Of a DNA stretch of 64,000 bases, positions 23,589 to 36,221 are shown piece after piece (positions within the stretch are counted from its first letter, which is position 1; every line of letters starts with the position of its first letter). The stretch is taken from the NCBI GenBank assembly GCA_013176395.1, contig JABMLP010000008.1:1178001-1242000 (forward strand), written 5' to 3'. The stretch comes from Venturia oleaginea (lineage: Eukaryota > Ascomycota > Dothideomycetes > Venturiales > Venturiaceae). The translations under genes and the position numbers were made by a program. Under the pieces are notes generated by a model. The model searched no databases, had not been told where the DNA came from, and saw only the letters and a list, made by a program, of their open reading frames with translations.

Positions 23589-23966
23589 ATGCCTTCTGAG
23601 CCGGATCCGGCTACGGTTTACACCAACCTGTGGTTGAAGGATCAAAACATGTTCACCAACATGTCCTTTCGTGGAAAAGGTTACGTGCTAGGTGAAGACG
23701 TTCGAAAGGATCCAGTCGCCCTCCCTTCGTGGGTCGAGTCGACGTTTCCATGGAGAATAAGGCGCGAAGGTGAGGGTCAAAGGATGGTAAGTTCTCAGCC
23801 CCCGAAACATGCCCATGCCTTCCCCCCAACTTTAGCGTGCCCTGCCCAGCCTTTTCTTCCACGAGGCCAATGTCGGCTTCCACTTGGAGCATCTTTTTCT
23901 CCTCTCTTCCAGGGCAACACGACTGCCATCAACACCCTCTCTTCGACTTTTGACATAGCGGCTTGA
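23589..23966 (+). other. Upstream ORF with a probable leader intron ahead of the EDC4-like gene
   Basis: An ATG-initiated frame begins at 23589 and closes at 23966, only 30 bases before the main ATG at 23997. Inside it lies a textbook intron signal: GTAAGT at 23787 and a long pyrimidine tract ending TTCCAG at 23912. The putative intron is 126 nt, a multiple of three, so the frame stays open whether or not it is spliced. The peptide (PATVYTNLWLKDQNMFTNMS) is not recognised. It may be an uORF in the 5' leader or an independent small protein. Confidence 0.4.
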
Positions 23967-23996
23967 TCTGTCCGCGGGTAACACCCGGATCTCATC

Positions 23997-26900
23997 ATGT
24001 CTGACCTCCAAGAACTTTTCGCGCGCCTTCAGCATCAATCCAAACCTGAGAGCTCACCATCGCAGCAGTCTCCATCTGCCAACACCTACCAACAGCCGTC
24101 CATCTCTTCCCCATCGTTCTCTCCCGCCCCATCTGGTCCTCAGCCTCACCATCCATCTGCGATTTTGGTCAGTCCCTCAATCTCGTCCGTCGCATCATAC
24201 GCGTGCGCGCAACCTCTAACGTCACTTCAGAGTCCAAACAGCTCCGCCATGAACACCCCGCAGCCAGAGTCTGGAAACCAGGCGCGTGCTACGGATCTAC
24301 TCAGCCTGCTGAAATTCAGGTCGGGTGCTCAAGCTATGCCGTCTTCTGGTCCATCACTTCAGCGTCGCGAATCGCAGAACAGCGCCCCATCAAGCTTAGA
24401 CGCCACTGTTGGAGCTGCAAACCGTTCAGTGTCTGCTGCCGACCTCGTCGCTGGCTTCACACGCAAGCCTTCTGGATTGGGCGCTTCTCACTCGCCATCT
24501 ACTTTGGGCCCGACCTCAAGTCGTCCAGAGACACGCGGTGAAGCTTCGAACTCTTCCGCTAACCCTCAAGACTTCCTTCTCAAACTTCTCAATCAGGGCG
24601 CGCCAAAGAACGAGAATCTCTCCTTCAAACAAGCAGATCAGCCAACTCAATCTGTTGAGCAGGTACCCGGCGCTTCAATGGGAGATTTGGCTCAGGACCT
24701 TCGCAACGCCTCGCTTGCTTCTCCAGGCCGTGGTCGACAAGAATCTCCAATGCATGTTTTCGGCGACGCTTCTGCACCTATCACTACATTTGACGCAACG
24801 CCCGCCGCGCCAGCTCCAAAAGCGAAATTCACGTATATAAATCCCTTCGAACAGCTCGCCGCCTCCTCCCCACGCAATCGTACACCAAACAACGAGAACA
24901 AATCTGGCAGCGGTATGCCTCACAGCGAGGTGTTGAAGCATGCGCGTGATAACAGCACAGGCACCGGTCCAGCAGCCAAATCTCGCAAGGTTTCCGCAGA
25001 CCCTCTCACATCCTCTGCCGCGACACATACTGAGACGGTCTCCGAAGCTGTCAGTGGACTTGGTGAAGTCACAGGAAAACAAGTAGAAGAGGCATTGGCT
25101 CAGATCACATCACAGGCAAACGGTAACAGCGAGCCTAAGATGTCCCAAGCCGAGCAATCCGTGCAAGAAGCTGCTGCTGAGCTGAAAGAAGAGCTCAAGG
25201 ACGAAACGACACGTCGCCAGATGGAAGGTGGCATGCCTGCACCAATGGCCAAAGCCTTTGAAGAGACTATTGCGGCTGCAGCTGAAGCTGATGATGACTG
25301 GGAAGAGGCTGCAGAGAAGGATGTCCGTGTCTTTCAATTCCCGATGCAGCCATTTGTGTCCATTGAGATCAAGAGACTCGACGAGCCACCAATGATAGTC
25401 CCAACCGACGCGCTTTCTGATATAGCCAAGATGAAGAAAGATTTTGATCAAATCGATCGCAACCTAATCACTGCTTCTCAGCAATTCATGGTTTATCCAC
25501 TAAAGAATGGCGGACTTCGCGTCATCCGACAAGAAGATGGCACCCACAAGCAGATTTTCTCTACCGTTAAAGAGCGCATCTTCAACGTTGCCCTCAGCGT
25601 CTCGAAGAAAGTAGCAACTGCTAAAGAGACGGAGACCGTTCTCGCCACTGGCGTACATGGTACCATCTTTTGGGCACCCCTCGCCAACTTCGCTCAAGAC
25701 GAAATGTTTGGTCAGGCTGAGCAGGAACGTGGTTTCCTCTTCCCGCCCGTTCCAACTCACGACGAAAACACCTCTGGCGGTCAATTGAAGACTAGGGTCA
25801 AACCCAGTTCTCGTAGCCCAGAGTTCTTCGCTTACGGCAGAGGCAAGTCTATCTACCTCATATCGCCCAGCACCGTGCGCACGTCTACATACTGCGACCC
25901 GGAGACTGGACGCTGCGATAGCGAGAAATACCTGGACGAAAACCCTTTGAAGATCTCGACTGGAAAGGCCGGCAAGGACTTTATCTTCAGTGCCGATGAC
26001 ACTGTCATCTTATCGTTGGACAAAGTTGGACGATTGAAGTTCTGGGATATTCGCGACCTCGTCCAGCGAAAGACGCAAGACGTCAAGACGCCACTAATGA
26101 CTTTGACCACCTGTCAACCCACTGAAAAGTCATGGCCAACCTCGGTCATGCTTCTTGACAAAGAGAAGCCCATGAACAGAGGAATTGCTCTACGTTATGT
26201 AATTGTTGGCATGAAGCAGAACCATACTTTGCAGATCTGGGATCTTACTCTTGGCAAGCCAGTACAGGAGATCAACTTCCCGCATGATCAGGAGTCTGAT
26301 GGCATCTGTAGCCTTGCCTACCATGCCAAGAGTGGAATCCTGGTTGTGGGACACCCAACTAGGAACTCCATCTACTTCATGAACATCTCGGCTCCACAGT
26401 ACAACCTACCTCCAATGACACAGGCCAAGTTCATTAACATGCTTGCGACCAAAGACGCCACTTTACCAAATCCACAGTCCACCATCATTTGCAGTGGAAT
26501 TCGCGAGTTCAGCCTCCGCTCCACCACTCGCCTTAGAAGTTTGGACATGCTTGCCGACCCTGGCGAGCAGTTTGGAGAGGATGCGCCTCTATTCGTGTTA
26601 TATATCATGCACTCAAAGGGTATCTCTGAGATGCGTGTTACTCGACCATTACTTGGTTGGTCTGATTCCGGCAAGTACATCAATCAAGTTAAGGCACAGG
26701 ATGTCGGTGCCATCTCCGTTAGCCAGATCAAAGAACTTCCAGAACCAGTTCCTGGTGAGGCCGCTTCTGTGGTCTCGGAGACTCCTCCAGTCTCATCAAT
26801 GGCCACACCTTCCAGAACCAGTGCCAAGGACAGCGTGAAGAAGGTTGACAGTACTCCTGTCCGACCATCTAAGGCCCAGCCTATCGAAGCACCAAAGGCC

Positions 26901-28381
26901 GAGCAGGCAACCAATGGCGAGTCCAAGAAAAAGAAGAAGGACAAGAAGCTTTCTGAGAATGCTCCACAAGCGGCCTCGATAGCTCCATCACCATTCATGC
27001 AGCCCATCGAGGTCCTCAGCCGTGCTTCCCAAGCCGAGTCACCAGCTGCGCCTTCGCCTGTTCCAAAGGCTCTTTCGGTTGCTAAAACTTCCGAATCGGG
27101 AGTCGCCCCTACTTGGGCAACTGCGTCAACAGTGCAAGCCGCCACCACCACATCCGCTGGATCTACCATCGACATGTCTGGAATTGAGGCCATTATCAGG
27201 GGCGAGTTCGAGAGCCTCGCTCAGAACCTCTCTGAGGATAGGATTCGACAGGAAGCTGCTGCTGCCGATCGACAAGAGGGTGTGCTGAAGGTTGTGTCGA
27301 GGACTTTGCATGAGAACGTGGAGGACTCTTTGAGCAAGGTCGTGGCCGATGGATTGAACAAGATCACCCTCAGCCCAATGAAGGAGGTTATTGCCAGCTC
27401 TGTGGATCGCAATCTTTCGACAGCCATCAACCAGACTCTCAAAACGAGCGTTCCACGCGAACTTGAGAAGGCCTTGCCAGGTGCGGTTAGCAAGGTTCTT
27501 CAGGATCAGAATGTCTTGCGAAGTGTTGCCGATGTTGTGACCCGGAACGTCACTCTTCAGGTCGAGCAGCAGTTCTCAGCCGTCATGCGGGACGCAATTG
27601 GTCCAAGCATGACTAAGATGGCAATGGACGCCGCGGATAGCATGTCCGCCGAGGTTCAGAGCCGCTTGAACCAACAAATTCAGCAAGCCGCTATTCATCG
27701 CCAGGAGGACAACTCCAAGATTATGGATTTGGTGAAGGTTATTAGTGGCCTTCAGCAGACGATCCAGGTTATGGCTGAGGAACAGGTCAAGTTCCAGCAA
27801 CAGACTACGTCTATCATTGGTCAATTGCGATCTCGCGCAGAGTCTGGCTCCACTGGTTCAGTTCCGCAGACACCAGCTTCTCACCAACGTCGGAAGTCGC
27901 CCGAGGAGCTCGAGCGTGATGAGATCAGTGCGCTCGCTAAACATGATCTCATGAATGCCACGATCAAATGGATGCATTCAGCACGGAAGATTGAATTGTT
28001 TGACGAGATCTTTGTGCATATTAACCCGTCCTACTTGGAGGAGATGTCGGCATTGATCATCCTTTCCGTTTCAGCTGCAGTCACCGATTCTTTGGAGACG
28101 AACATCCTCCAGCGTCTCGCGTGGCTCGAAGTTGGTCTTCACATGATCAATCCTGCTGTAAGTTACGTCCTTCTCTATTTAGTGATAACAAGGCGCTGAA
28201 TGTGACACAGACTCCTGAGATTACAGACGTCTTCCCTAAGGTTCTGGAGGTCATGCAAACTCGATTGCAGCAGGCGTATATGACCATTGCAGAACGCAAT
28301 CACGTTGATCCTATCCTTAGAAATGTGGCTACATTGAATGCTCGCGTTCAAGAGATGAAGAATGCCCTCATTGGCCGTTAG
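23997..28381 (+). CDS. EDC4: EDC4/Ge-1-like mRNA decapping scaffold
   Basis: EDC4-type proteins link the decapping activator Dcp1/Dcp2 machinery in P-bodies; the S. pombe counterpart is Pdc1. Exon 1 is 23997-28157 and exon 2 is 28211-28381, giving 1443 residues. Order of features: a Ser/Pro/Gln-rich disordered N-terminus (to about residue 430); a WD40-like beta region (about 440-900; SADDTVILSLDKVGRLKFWD, HTLQIWDL, ILVVGHPTRNSIYF); a Pro/Ala linker with a lysine run (KKKKKDKK, about residue 980); a long amphipathic helical region (about 1060-1300) with repeated valine-threonine helices; and the C-terminal alpha-helical Ge-1 domain ending in exon 2. A 63-base stretch at 24168-24230 has GT-AG ends, no stop and a length divisible by three, so it may be an additional intron removing 21 residues. 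Confidence 0.88.
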
Positions 28382-30039
28382 TTCGTAACCTAACCGGACC
28401 ACCCTGCAGCGACCTTTCTATCATTCCCATTCCGGCTTGGTTTCATAATCTAGTCTTCATTTCGGAGTCTTGATTATCGGATAGGCGTTGGGTGATACCC
28501 CTTCGCACAGCTTGTGCTGGATCCTTTACTCTATCTCTTTCATAATAGTTCGGGGCGTTTATTGGACTGTTGCTACATCCAGGTCGAGCATCAAGTTAGT
28601 ACATCGTTCATGGAATAATGCATACGAATAGTGCTGGATGGTATGCGTCACGATGGAATATTTTTGTTTCGGTACTTCTTTCCAAGAATATGGCTGGCTT
28701 CATGACGCTGGAATATGCTCGTGGGCTGGAGAAGTTGGATTTGGTTGTGCTCATTTCTAATTTCCAATGAGACGCTCTTTCTTCAAGGTTGTGATGATGC
28801 CGGGTTGGTTGGAGATGACGGGCTATCTATGAGATTTGGTCTCGATAGAGACTTGAAAACCGAATGCATGTGTAAAGTAATAAAAAGCCGGCGTTATTCG
28901 ATTGAAACTTGTTTGGACTACACTTAGTCGGGCCATACTGCTTTGATTCGGTGAAGATTCCGTGGTATAATCTGACCTAAGAGCCAGGTCAAGGTCGTCT
29001 CGACCTTGCTTGCCATAGATAGGGAACTGTGAAGGTTTAGGTTTAAATAAAGCTGTAAACTTGACTTCAGCGTCATTCGAGGTTCTCTGCGAGGATCCGT
29101 GTGGATGCAAGGGTGTAGGAAGGGTGATCCCTAGAGGCAATTCCAAAGGCAGCTATCCGCATACGTGTATTGAATACTGAAGGTCTGGATGTAGCAGAAA
29201 ATGGGGGCAAGGAGATTCTATATTCTCTGAAGGAATTATGCATACCAGATGCAATCAATCGAAGTCAACCGTGACATAAATTGGCTCGTCATCTGAAAGA
29301 GGTATAGCGTTGAACGCTAGTGAAGCAGCATTGCAGTCCTCACTCGAAGCTGCAAACAAATCTCCATCCACGGTCTCTGAACAGGTTGCGCCGAGCTCCT
29401 GGCTACTTCCCAATCCTTTCTACGACCTGCAATATATCTTACCTGGAACTCCGAGTTGCAACCGCTTGAATATCATGATTGATGTTGCTTACATCGAGCC
29501 GCGAACCGTTGTCCCTTTTGCCTCTGCTCTCCGGCCACTGTCGTGGCTGAAAAGCACATCGGGACCAAAGAACGAATATCTTTTACCAGGTGAGTGTTCT
29601 TCTCATCCTACAGACGATTGATCAACTGTTGAAGTGCTAATGCCATCATCCTTTGTACAGTCGTACTTCACATACATATACTTCACGTACTGTGTTTCAA
29701 CCGGACCCCGTCAGTCTCACGGAGATTCCGTCCTTCCGAATTGTAAGATCGGTCTTTTCTTCTCACAATGTCCTATGCCTTGTAATTTCATTCGTATCTT
29801 CCATGCTTTGATGCTTTCCATTCATTTTGACTTCGTAGACAACTGTTTTCCTGCGGCCGTGTCTGACAACACCAATTTTTAGGGTTCCACATAACCACAA
29901 GTCGACTGAGGATGAATCTTTTCATCTGAGCTTGATCAACTACAATATATCGGGAGACAGAAAACATTTTGTATTCGGTAAGTCAAGTCTCATCTCTGCA
30001 AAGCCGCACATTGGCTCATTCCTAAGCACTTCGGTCATC
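28382..30039. other. Long intergenic region with 5' leader of the AT-hook gene
   Basis: No recognised gene. A plus frame at 29310-29621 lacks an ATG start and resembles nothing known, although a GTGAGT...TACAG pair follows at 29589. A likely leader intron of the next gene has its donor GTAAGT at about 29979, so part of this interval is 5' untranslated sequence. Confidence 0.4.
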
Positions 30040-33000
30040 ATGAAGCGAAGACGAGGACGCGCAAAATCTCTCCCCCTCAGCACGCGAAAAGGTCAAACCT
30101 CTGCTAGAAATATGACGACTCGCCGCGCAGCCTCGAAAGCTGCCACAAATTCCTCCGAAGGATCAACTACGAGCGCAGACAGTCGCCGCAGCTCTCTAGC
30201 CGATTCAACCCATATCGTTGGTGGTGATGATATTGATTCAAGTCGTCCTGCAAAAAGAGCTCGTCGGACGAGTATAGCGATTGAAAATCGTCCAGTGACG
30301 CGACGACAAAAGACACTTTCGCAGGAGCCAATTGGAAGCCCTGAAAAGTCATCTCGCGATTCGTTGGCGCCGGAGCTGCCGACTATCGAAGAGCCGGAAA
30401 ACACTGAGGATAAAATCGAGGAGTCTGCTGTGAATGGAGAAGGAGATCGTGACCAGGATGGCTTTGCGAGCGAAGCAGGTGAAAAATTATCACCTTTACC
30501 GAAACGGCGTGGACGTAAACCAAAACCCAAAACAGTGACTGCCTCAGCTTCCCGGCTGCAAGAAATAACAGCATCATGGGATCACGAAAATGGAACCGAC
30601 CGTGAGGGTTCAAATGCTCCATCACGGGCGACTTCGAGAGCGCCATCGAGAGCGCCAGAACGTGTTGCTAAGCGAATGCCGGGAAGGCGTCGTGCGCCGC
30701 ACGCAGATCCGAACATCGAAGCAGACTTGCGCCGACAATTGCAACTGCGATTAGCATATCGTTCGGTCGCGAAAGCATTGAAACCACTGCTTGGCGAATT
30801 AAGTCAACGCGGTATTGATGCGCTTGAGGATGACGAAGAGGCCCATCAGCAAGGCGAGGAATACACAGCCGTCATGGCAGAATTGGATGCGCGATTACAG
30901 AGCCGACTCGCAAGCCTTGAAAATGAACGGCGGATAAAGACCGACTCGCGCGAAGAATGGCTCGAACTCCAGAAAGATGAGCTGCATCGCCGATTTGTCG
31001 ACCGCGTTGAGGGTCTCAAAGAAGACTATCACACCAAGGCTGAGAATTGCCTTCTTGAGTTGTATCGCGAGTATGAGCGCAAAGTCGATGATGACGCTAC
31101 AGAAGACGAAGATGGCGTTGTCGGACCTCAGCACGGAAAGACGTCCAATACAAATCCCACCGGCCGGCTGGATCACAAATTTGATTCAAGAAGCAGGCTC
31201 TTCTTGGTTACGGAAAAACTGGCAAACGAACGCCAGAAGCAGATTATGATGCAGAATCTTCAGAAAGACTTCATCGTTGCCGAAGACCATGATGAAACTG
31301 CAGAAGAATTGGATGCACCTGACGAGAAGGAATACCCTTCAGGTTTCGGGCTTGCTTCTACTGGCCGAAGAGAATATGCGACGAGCGTACTCAATCTGAA
31401 ATCTCTAGTCCTTGCGATAGAGGCTGTAGAAAATGGTGAACAAGAACCAGAAGAGCAGGTTCACTCTATTATTCCCAACGAGGAGGCTATTGGTCTTCAG
31501 GTTCTTGCCGACTTATTGAATTCACAACCCCCTGTTGCAATTCCCATGAGAATATCGCCGAGGATGCAAACTCCTCCCTCAGTTGTGGTGAAGCAGGAGT
31601 CAGAGCCCGTCGAGTACACAGGGACAGCGCTTGGGGAAGGATATGGAGACGTGATAGACCTCACAACACCACAACGAAAGCGACGAGAAAGCAGCCAAGA
31701 CATCTTCTCGGCTTTGGAGCAAAACCTCAACCTGTACCCTTTTTCGCCTCAGAAACCTATCAAATTTGAGGGTATGTTGTTCAACGAGTACGTCGGCACG
31801 CTTCAAGGCTAATATGAACAGACAATGACGCCTCACTTACAGCTGCGTCGCCAGCCACGGAGAAAAACGAGAGTAAACAATCACAGCAGTCTTCGATTTC
31901 CTCTCCTAGTATTCAAAAGACTGCAGTAGCCGGGCAACCAGGATTTCAAATACCTGGTTTGCAGATACCTGGTCGACAGCCAACGCAACAAGTGCAACAG
32001 CCGAAACAATCGGTATTTGGTATGCAGGACACGGCATCATCAGGAGTGCCTTTCTGGGCTTCAGAGGCGACAAAGACTATGCAAAATAGCAATGGCCCCA
32101 TGTCTGGAGCGAATGTGCACACATTGCCCAAGCACAACGATCAGCGATTAGACGCGCGATCAGCTCAGCCACCCGCTGTAGGGACGAATCGTCCCGAACC
32201 GAGACAGATTTTCGCCTTTATGGACGCACGGCGTTCTTCTGCGCCGACAGCTCCTCCCTCGATATCGGATGGTCACTACGAGCAGAGTCGTCGAGGCTCG
32301 CGCAATGATATTGGCACTGCGGGGCGTCATGACTTTCAGGCCGGAGCCGCTCACGAAAGACACTTATCTGAGTCTGTACGTTCATCTGCGAATCAACATA
32401 GTGACACGAATCAAACCGGTGTCCCGGTCCATCGACGCAATATGTCGATTCCTGCAAAAGTATCGAGCCCTGTTTCGTTCTTGAGAAGAAGCCCAAGTCC
32501 TAGGGTGACCGGTCCAGGGCGTCGAGGCTATACGAATCCTTTGATCACCGACTTAGCACCCACACACCGAACTGATTCTCCCAGCTCAGGCAACCAGAGT
32601 GCAGTAGATGTCTCGCTTCCGCGAGACCACCCTCCACCAGGAAGTTGGCATGGAGGACAGCATCGAAATTCCCACTCAATATCTCGAAATTATACCCCTC
32701 CACCACTGCCACCAGGACACCGCAGAACGCCTCCTTTGCCATACCATCCCGTCTCCGGATCCTCCTCCGGGCCTGCGCACCAACAACATTCCCCATACAC
32801 AATAGGTCCACCCTACCATCGCTCCTCAACCACAGCTTCAAGGACCTTATTCCGGACTTTATCAGGGCCCTCCACCACCCGATCCTCAGCACCAGTACCA
32901 ACAGCTACCACCATCAACTTCAGCGCCTCACTACGACCATCGCCCACCAAACTCATATTTACCTTCTCAACCTCAATTTCGGCAACAAACACAACAACAG

Positions 33001-33297
33001 CAAAATTACGCCGGAGGAGCACCACCTTATCAATCTCCTCCAGCTTCCTTGGGCTTCTTCTCTGGTCCAGCACTTCCATCCGCCGGCCCACCCCCACCAC
33101 CGGGTTCGGTGTTTTCACCGAGCAACTTTGGAGAGTACCCGCCCTTGCAGCAGCAGTCTTCTTCAGCGGGGGGACCCTTCTCTTCGGGATCTGGACAGAG
33201 ACCGTCTTCGCCAAGGAATGATAGAGCGCCGCCTCCTCCTCCGAAAGATGGGTCGGGACGTGGTGGATGGGATGGCGGATGGGCGAAGAGGAGGTAA
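30040..33297 (+). CDS. Large disordered nuclear protein with AT-hook-like motif
   Basis: Three exons (30040-31771, 31822-32750, 32806-33297) give 1050 residues. The start MKRRRGRAK was chosen over an upstream in-frame ATG (29932) because a GTAAGT donor lies between them. Features: a basic N-terminus; Ser/Arg-rich tracts; an AT-hook-like KRRGRKPKPK at about residue 155, expected to contact the DNA minor groove; SRA/SRAPSRA repeats; a charged helical central domain (about 220-380) that looks structured; an acidic segment; and a Pro/Gln/Gly-rich C-terminus ending in a Gly/Arg tail (GSGRGGWDGGWAKRR). The last intron is supported because it removes an in-frame stop and leads into the Pro-rich C-terminus. 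I infer a chromatin or RNA-associated role. No catalytic domain is visible and I do not recognise an orthologue. Confidence 0.75.
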
Positions 33298-34316
33298 AAA
33301 CGATTGTTGTGAATGGCGTTTTTGGTTGTTGTTTATCCTGTGCGTGCTTCAATATTTGTTTCTATTTTCTTTGTCTTGCCGTGCGTGTTCCAACTGTTTT
33401 GATTGTTTGTGCTGTTTGATATTCACTGGCTTCAGCGGGCTTGTCGTGTTTTGAGTAAGTTGAGTGAATGGATGTACTATACTGTATGGGTGCAGGTATC
33501 GATATCGATAGGGGTGTGCAAGGAACAGACGGACTGTCCTCATAAAAAATTTCTTTTCACCATGTTAGTTGCGGACAAGCCTCGCCTCAAGGTTCTGTCG
33601 TCCATAGGGAATGGAGGAAGCCGCTGCAGTCGAGCTCCCGATTAGAAGAACAGTATGGAGTACTTGGACTCTTCGAAAGTGGTATTAATGTTTATGTATT
33701 GCGTAATCTCGCGTCTCCTTTTTCCGTAGTGCTTGTATTGATATGATACTCCATCCGAATCTCGAGAAGGCTACGGAATGCGAGGCCACTCATGCCGGAC
33801 CCTTCTTTGCCATGCCTCATAAAGTATCGTTCTCGGACATGTCCAGGGGGTCAAGCGAGACATGGCCGGCCCCGATCGCGGTCAGCATTCCAACTCCCAG
33901 CCATCTTGCAAGGTCCAGCTTCGTTTTTTGTCAAATCCAAAACATTCCTTCAATACATGGAATCCACCAAGCCAGCCGCATCTCCACTCCACCAAGGGAA
34001 AAATCATCATACAAATCCCGCAGGAATTGGTATCTCGATAGAATCAGAAGTTGAGAGAAAAAAAAAAGAAAAAAAAACCAATCTCCGAAGAGTCTTCGTG
34101 ATAATGGAATTCGTAATAAGTTTCGCAGAAATTTAAAGATCTCCGTTTGAAAATAGGGGGGGTATCCTTTTCATTACCAGCATCTGCCTGCCATGCCACG
34201 CCAGCCGCATATCGATTCCTTCCCAATCATCTCTTTGGGAGATACGTAAATGGGAAAGGCCGTCCGTGCCGAATCGCGTTCATGTCACTGTCGTCACACC
34301 CTCCGCTGCACACGGG
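33298..34316. other. Convergent intergenic region
   Basis: This interval lies between two genes pointing towards each other and so should hold both transcription ends. It contains A-rich tracts around 34060-34080 and short spurious frames. No RNA gene or repeat is recognised. Confidence 0.5.
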
Positions 34317-36221
34317 TTACCTACCCGTCCTCAACGACTTGAGCGTTTCCACACTCTTAGAACTCAACCTCTCCCTACTCGCACAGAGAATGAACTCTGG
34401 GATTGGAGGCGTCATAGGTCGACTTGGACTCGGGCTTGTATCCCTACTCCTCTCCGTCGTGGGCGTGTTGAGCACACTCCTCTCATTCAAGCTCCCACTC
34501 CCAATAAATGAAGAGCCATTGTACGTTGACATGCTCGTCATCGTCTCACTCCTGCCTTCGGATAATGAGGTCAAGGTACCGCTGCGTGATCGATTGCGTG
34601 ATTGAGGTTGGAAGTAGGATTGCGGTTCTGTGGTGTCGGTTTCGGAGTTGGGACCGAAATTGAAGGTGGATCTGTTCTCTGCTATCGAGGAGTAGGAGGG
34701 TCGAGGTTCGATACTGCGGTTACGAGGGATACAGATGGTGTCGGCGGGACTGACGTTACGAGAATCCCCGGGGGCGCGGTATGTGGTCGCGGGACTTGCG
34801 TTGCGACTGTCTCTTGGTGCGCGGTATGTAGTAGCAGGACTCGGGTTTCTGCTTGCTCTTCCGCTAATGCGGCTGGCAGAGAGAGATGGTGGTTGTGGCA
34901 TTACTTGGCCGCCGTTGGTGTGGGCTGTAACGGTTGTGCCTGGCGTTGCGGCTGGTGGAGGTGTAGGACTGTCTGAACGGAAGAGAGGGTGAATGTGTAA
35001 TTCACTGATATCTGGACTTCCAGCTCTTGGTGAAGCTAGTGGAATGAAAGTGCGTTTTGAGTAATTAGATTGAGCTGTCGCAGGACGCTCATGGCGATGT
35101 GAGAGATGTGAGAGCGCCGTTGTTGGTCTTTCCATGATAGATGAGGCGGATGAATCTGACATATCCTTCTCATCTTTGAATGGCCCCTCCAGTGGTTTCC
35201 CTGGACTCGAAGGCCTGGAACCTGGGATGGTTTCAAGGGTCGTTCCTCTTGTTGGAATGATTGGTGCTAGTGCTTCTCGTAATGAAGTGTCAACATTTGA
35301 TGTGTCCCAATTGTCGAAGCTGCCATGGCCAAGACTGTTAGCAACAGAATGAGTGTCGTTGGAAAGTACGCTCGAATCCCTTGAGAAAGAGGAGAGGCTC
35401 GATACTGGCAAAAGTCGGTTCTGAGATGTTCGTGTATGTAAAGCTTGGTGAATAGAATCCCTCCAAGATCCTCGGCTGTCCTTCGAGCGACGCTTCTTGG
35501 CTTCATCAGACGTGTCGAATTCAGGTGCAGGCATTCCAGTCTCTGGTAGCGCATACGGTGGAGCAATCATCCTCAACGGCGTCGGTGGTGGTTCAGGAAC
35601 TGGTGGCGTCTTTCTGGTCGTGATAGGCTTTTCAGCGGCGAAAGATACGCGGCGCTCTGCTGAATTCCAGTGAATGCTGATCAAGATGTAAAAAACCAAT
35701 TGTGCAATAGTGGCGAGACTCCAGAGGACAAGTTGCACATCCACGCTGATAGGCGATTCGAAATGAGACGGCTTCGTGGCCGTCTTCTTCACAACCAAAG
35801 AGATGATTGACAGAGAGGATGCCATAACCACCAAGATTGAGGCAGCCCAGGGAAGAAGCCAGCGGTACGTCCATTGTTTTAGAATGCAGGTCACCAAGAC
35901 GGTGAGGGCAATGATGAAGAGGAGAGCGATAGCATCCAAAACGATTGCAGCGACAGCAACCCCTTTCCAGAAGGGTAGATGTTCAGTCTTAGCTGTAGCG
36001 GCGTCGGCAATGAGTAGGATTGTCGAGCTTGAGAGCAGGGCAAAGGTGACGAGACTGGCTCCACAGATGATCGGCCGCGAAGAAGAAGTTCGAAGACCCA
36101 TCGGGGCCATTGTGATGACGGAGGACCACAGGGTCGACGAAGAGTTCCAGAAGGTTGTATTGAGAGACAAAGAAGTGGACTTGGTGCTGGCGGGAGTAGC
36201 CAGGTTCGACGGTTTCAACAT
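34317..36221 (-). CDS. Four-TM protein with long Ser/Pro-rich cytosolic tail
   Basis: This is an uninterrupted 634-residue frame from ATG 36221. The first about 190 residues hold four hydrophobic spans (near residues 50-75, 88-115, 120-145, 160-185: for example GVAVAAIVLDAIALLFIIALT), resembling small tetraspan proteins of fungal membranes. The remaining 440 residues are low complexity and rich in Ser, Pro, Thr and Arg, with many candidate phosphosites. Around residues 470-510 there is a short tandem repeat of an SPATTYRAPRDSRN-like unit, the last copy degenerate. An alternative start at residue 38 (MAPMGL) would remove a polar N-terminal stretch. I do not recognise the family; a plasma-membrane or septal scaffold is possible but only a guess. 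Confidence 0.7.
   Translation of the reverse strand: MLKPSNLATPASTKSTSLSLNTTFWNSSSTLWSSVITMAPMGLRTSSSRPIICGASLVTFALLSSSTILLIADAATAKTEHLPFWKGVAVAAIVLDAIALLFIIALTVLVTCILKQWTYRWLLPWAASILVVMASSLSIISLVVKKTATKPSHFESPISVDVQLVLWSLATIAQLVFYILISIHWNSAERRVSFAAEKPITTRKTPPVPEPPPTPLRMIAPPYALPETGMPAPEFDTSDEAKKRRSKDSRGSWRDSIHQALHTRTSQNRLLPVSSLSSFSRDSSVLSNDTHSVANSLGHGSFDNWDTSNVDTSLREALAPIIPTRGTTLETIPGSRPSSPGKPLEGPFKDEKDMSDSSASSIMERPTTALSHLSHRHERPATAQSNYSKRTFIPLASPRAGSPDISELHIHPLFRSDSPTPPPAATPGTTVTAHTNGGQVMPQPPSLSASRISGRASRNPSPATTYRAPRDSRNASPATTYRAPGDSRNVSPADTICIPRNRSIEPRPSYSSIAENRSTFNFGPNSETDTTEPQSYFQPQSRNRSRSGTLTSLSEGRSETMTSMSTYNGSSFIGSGSLNERSVLNTPTTERSRDTSPSPSRPMTPPIPEFILCASRERLSSKSVETLKSLRTGR

Noticed and set aside
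32645..33454. 269-codon frame overlapping the AT-hook gene
   Set aside because: It is the shifted shadow of the Pro/Gln-rich exons; its composition (Thr/His/Leu runs) is typical of a wrong frame.
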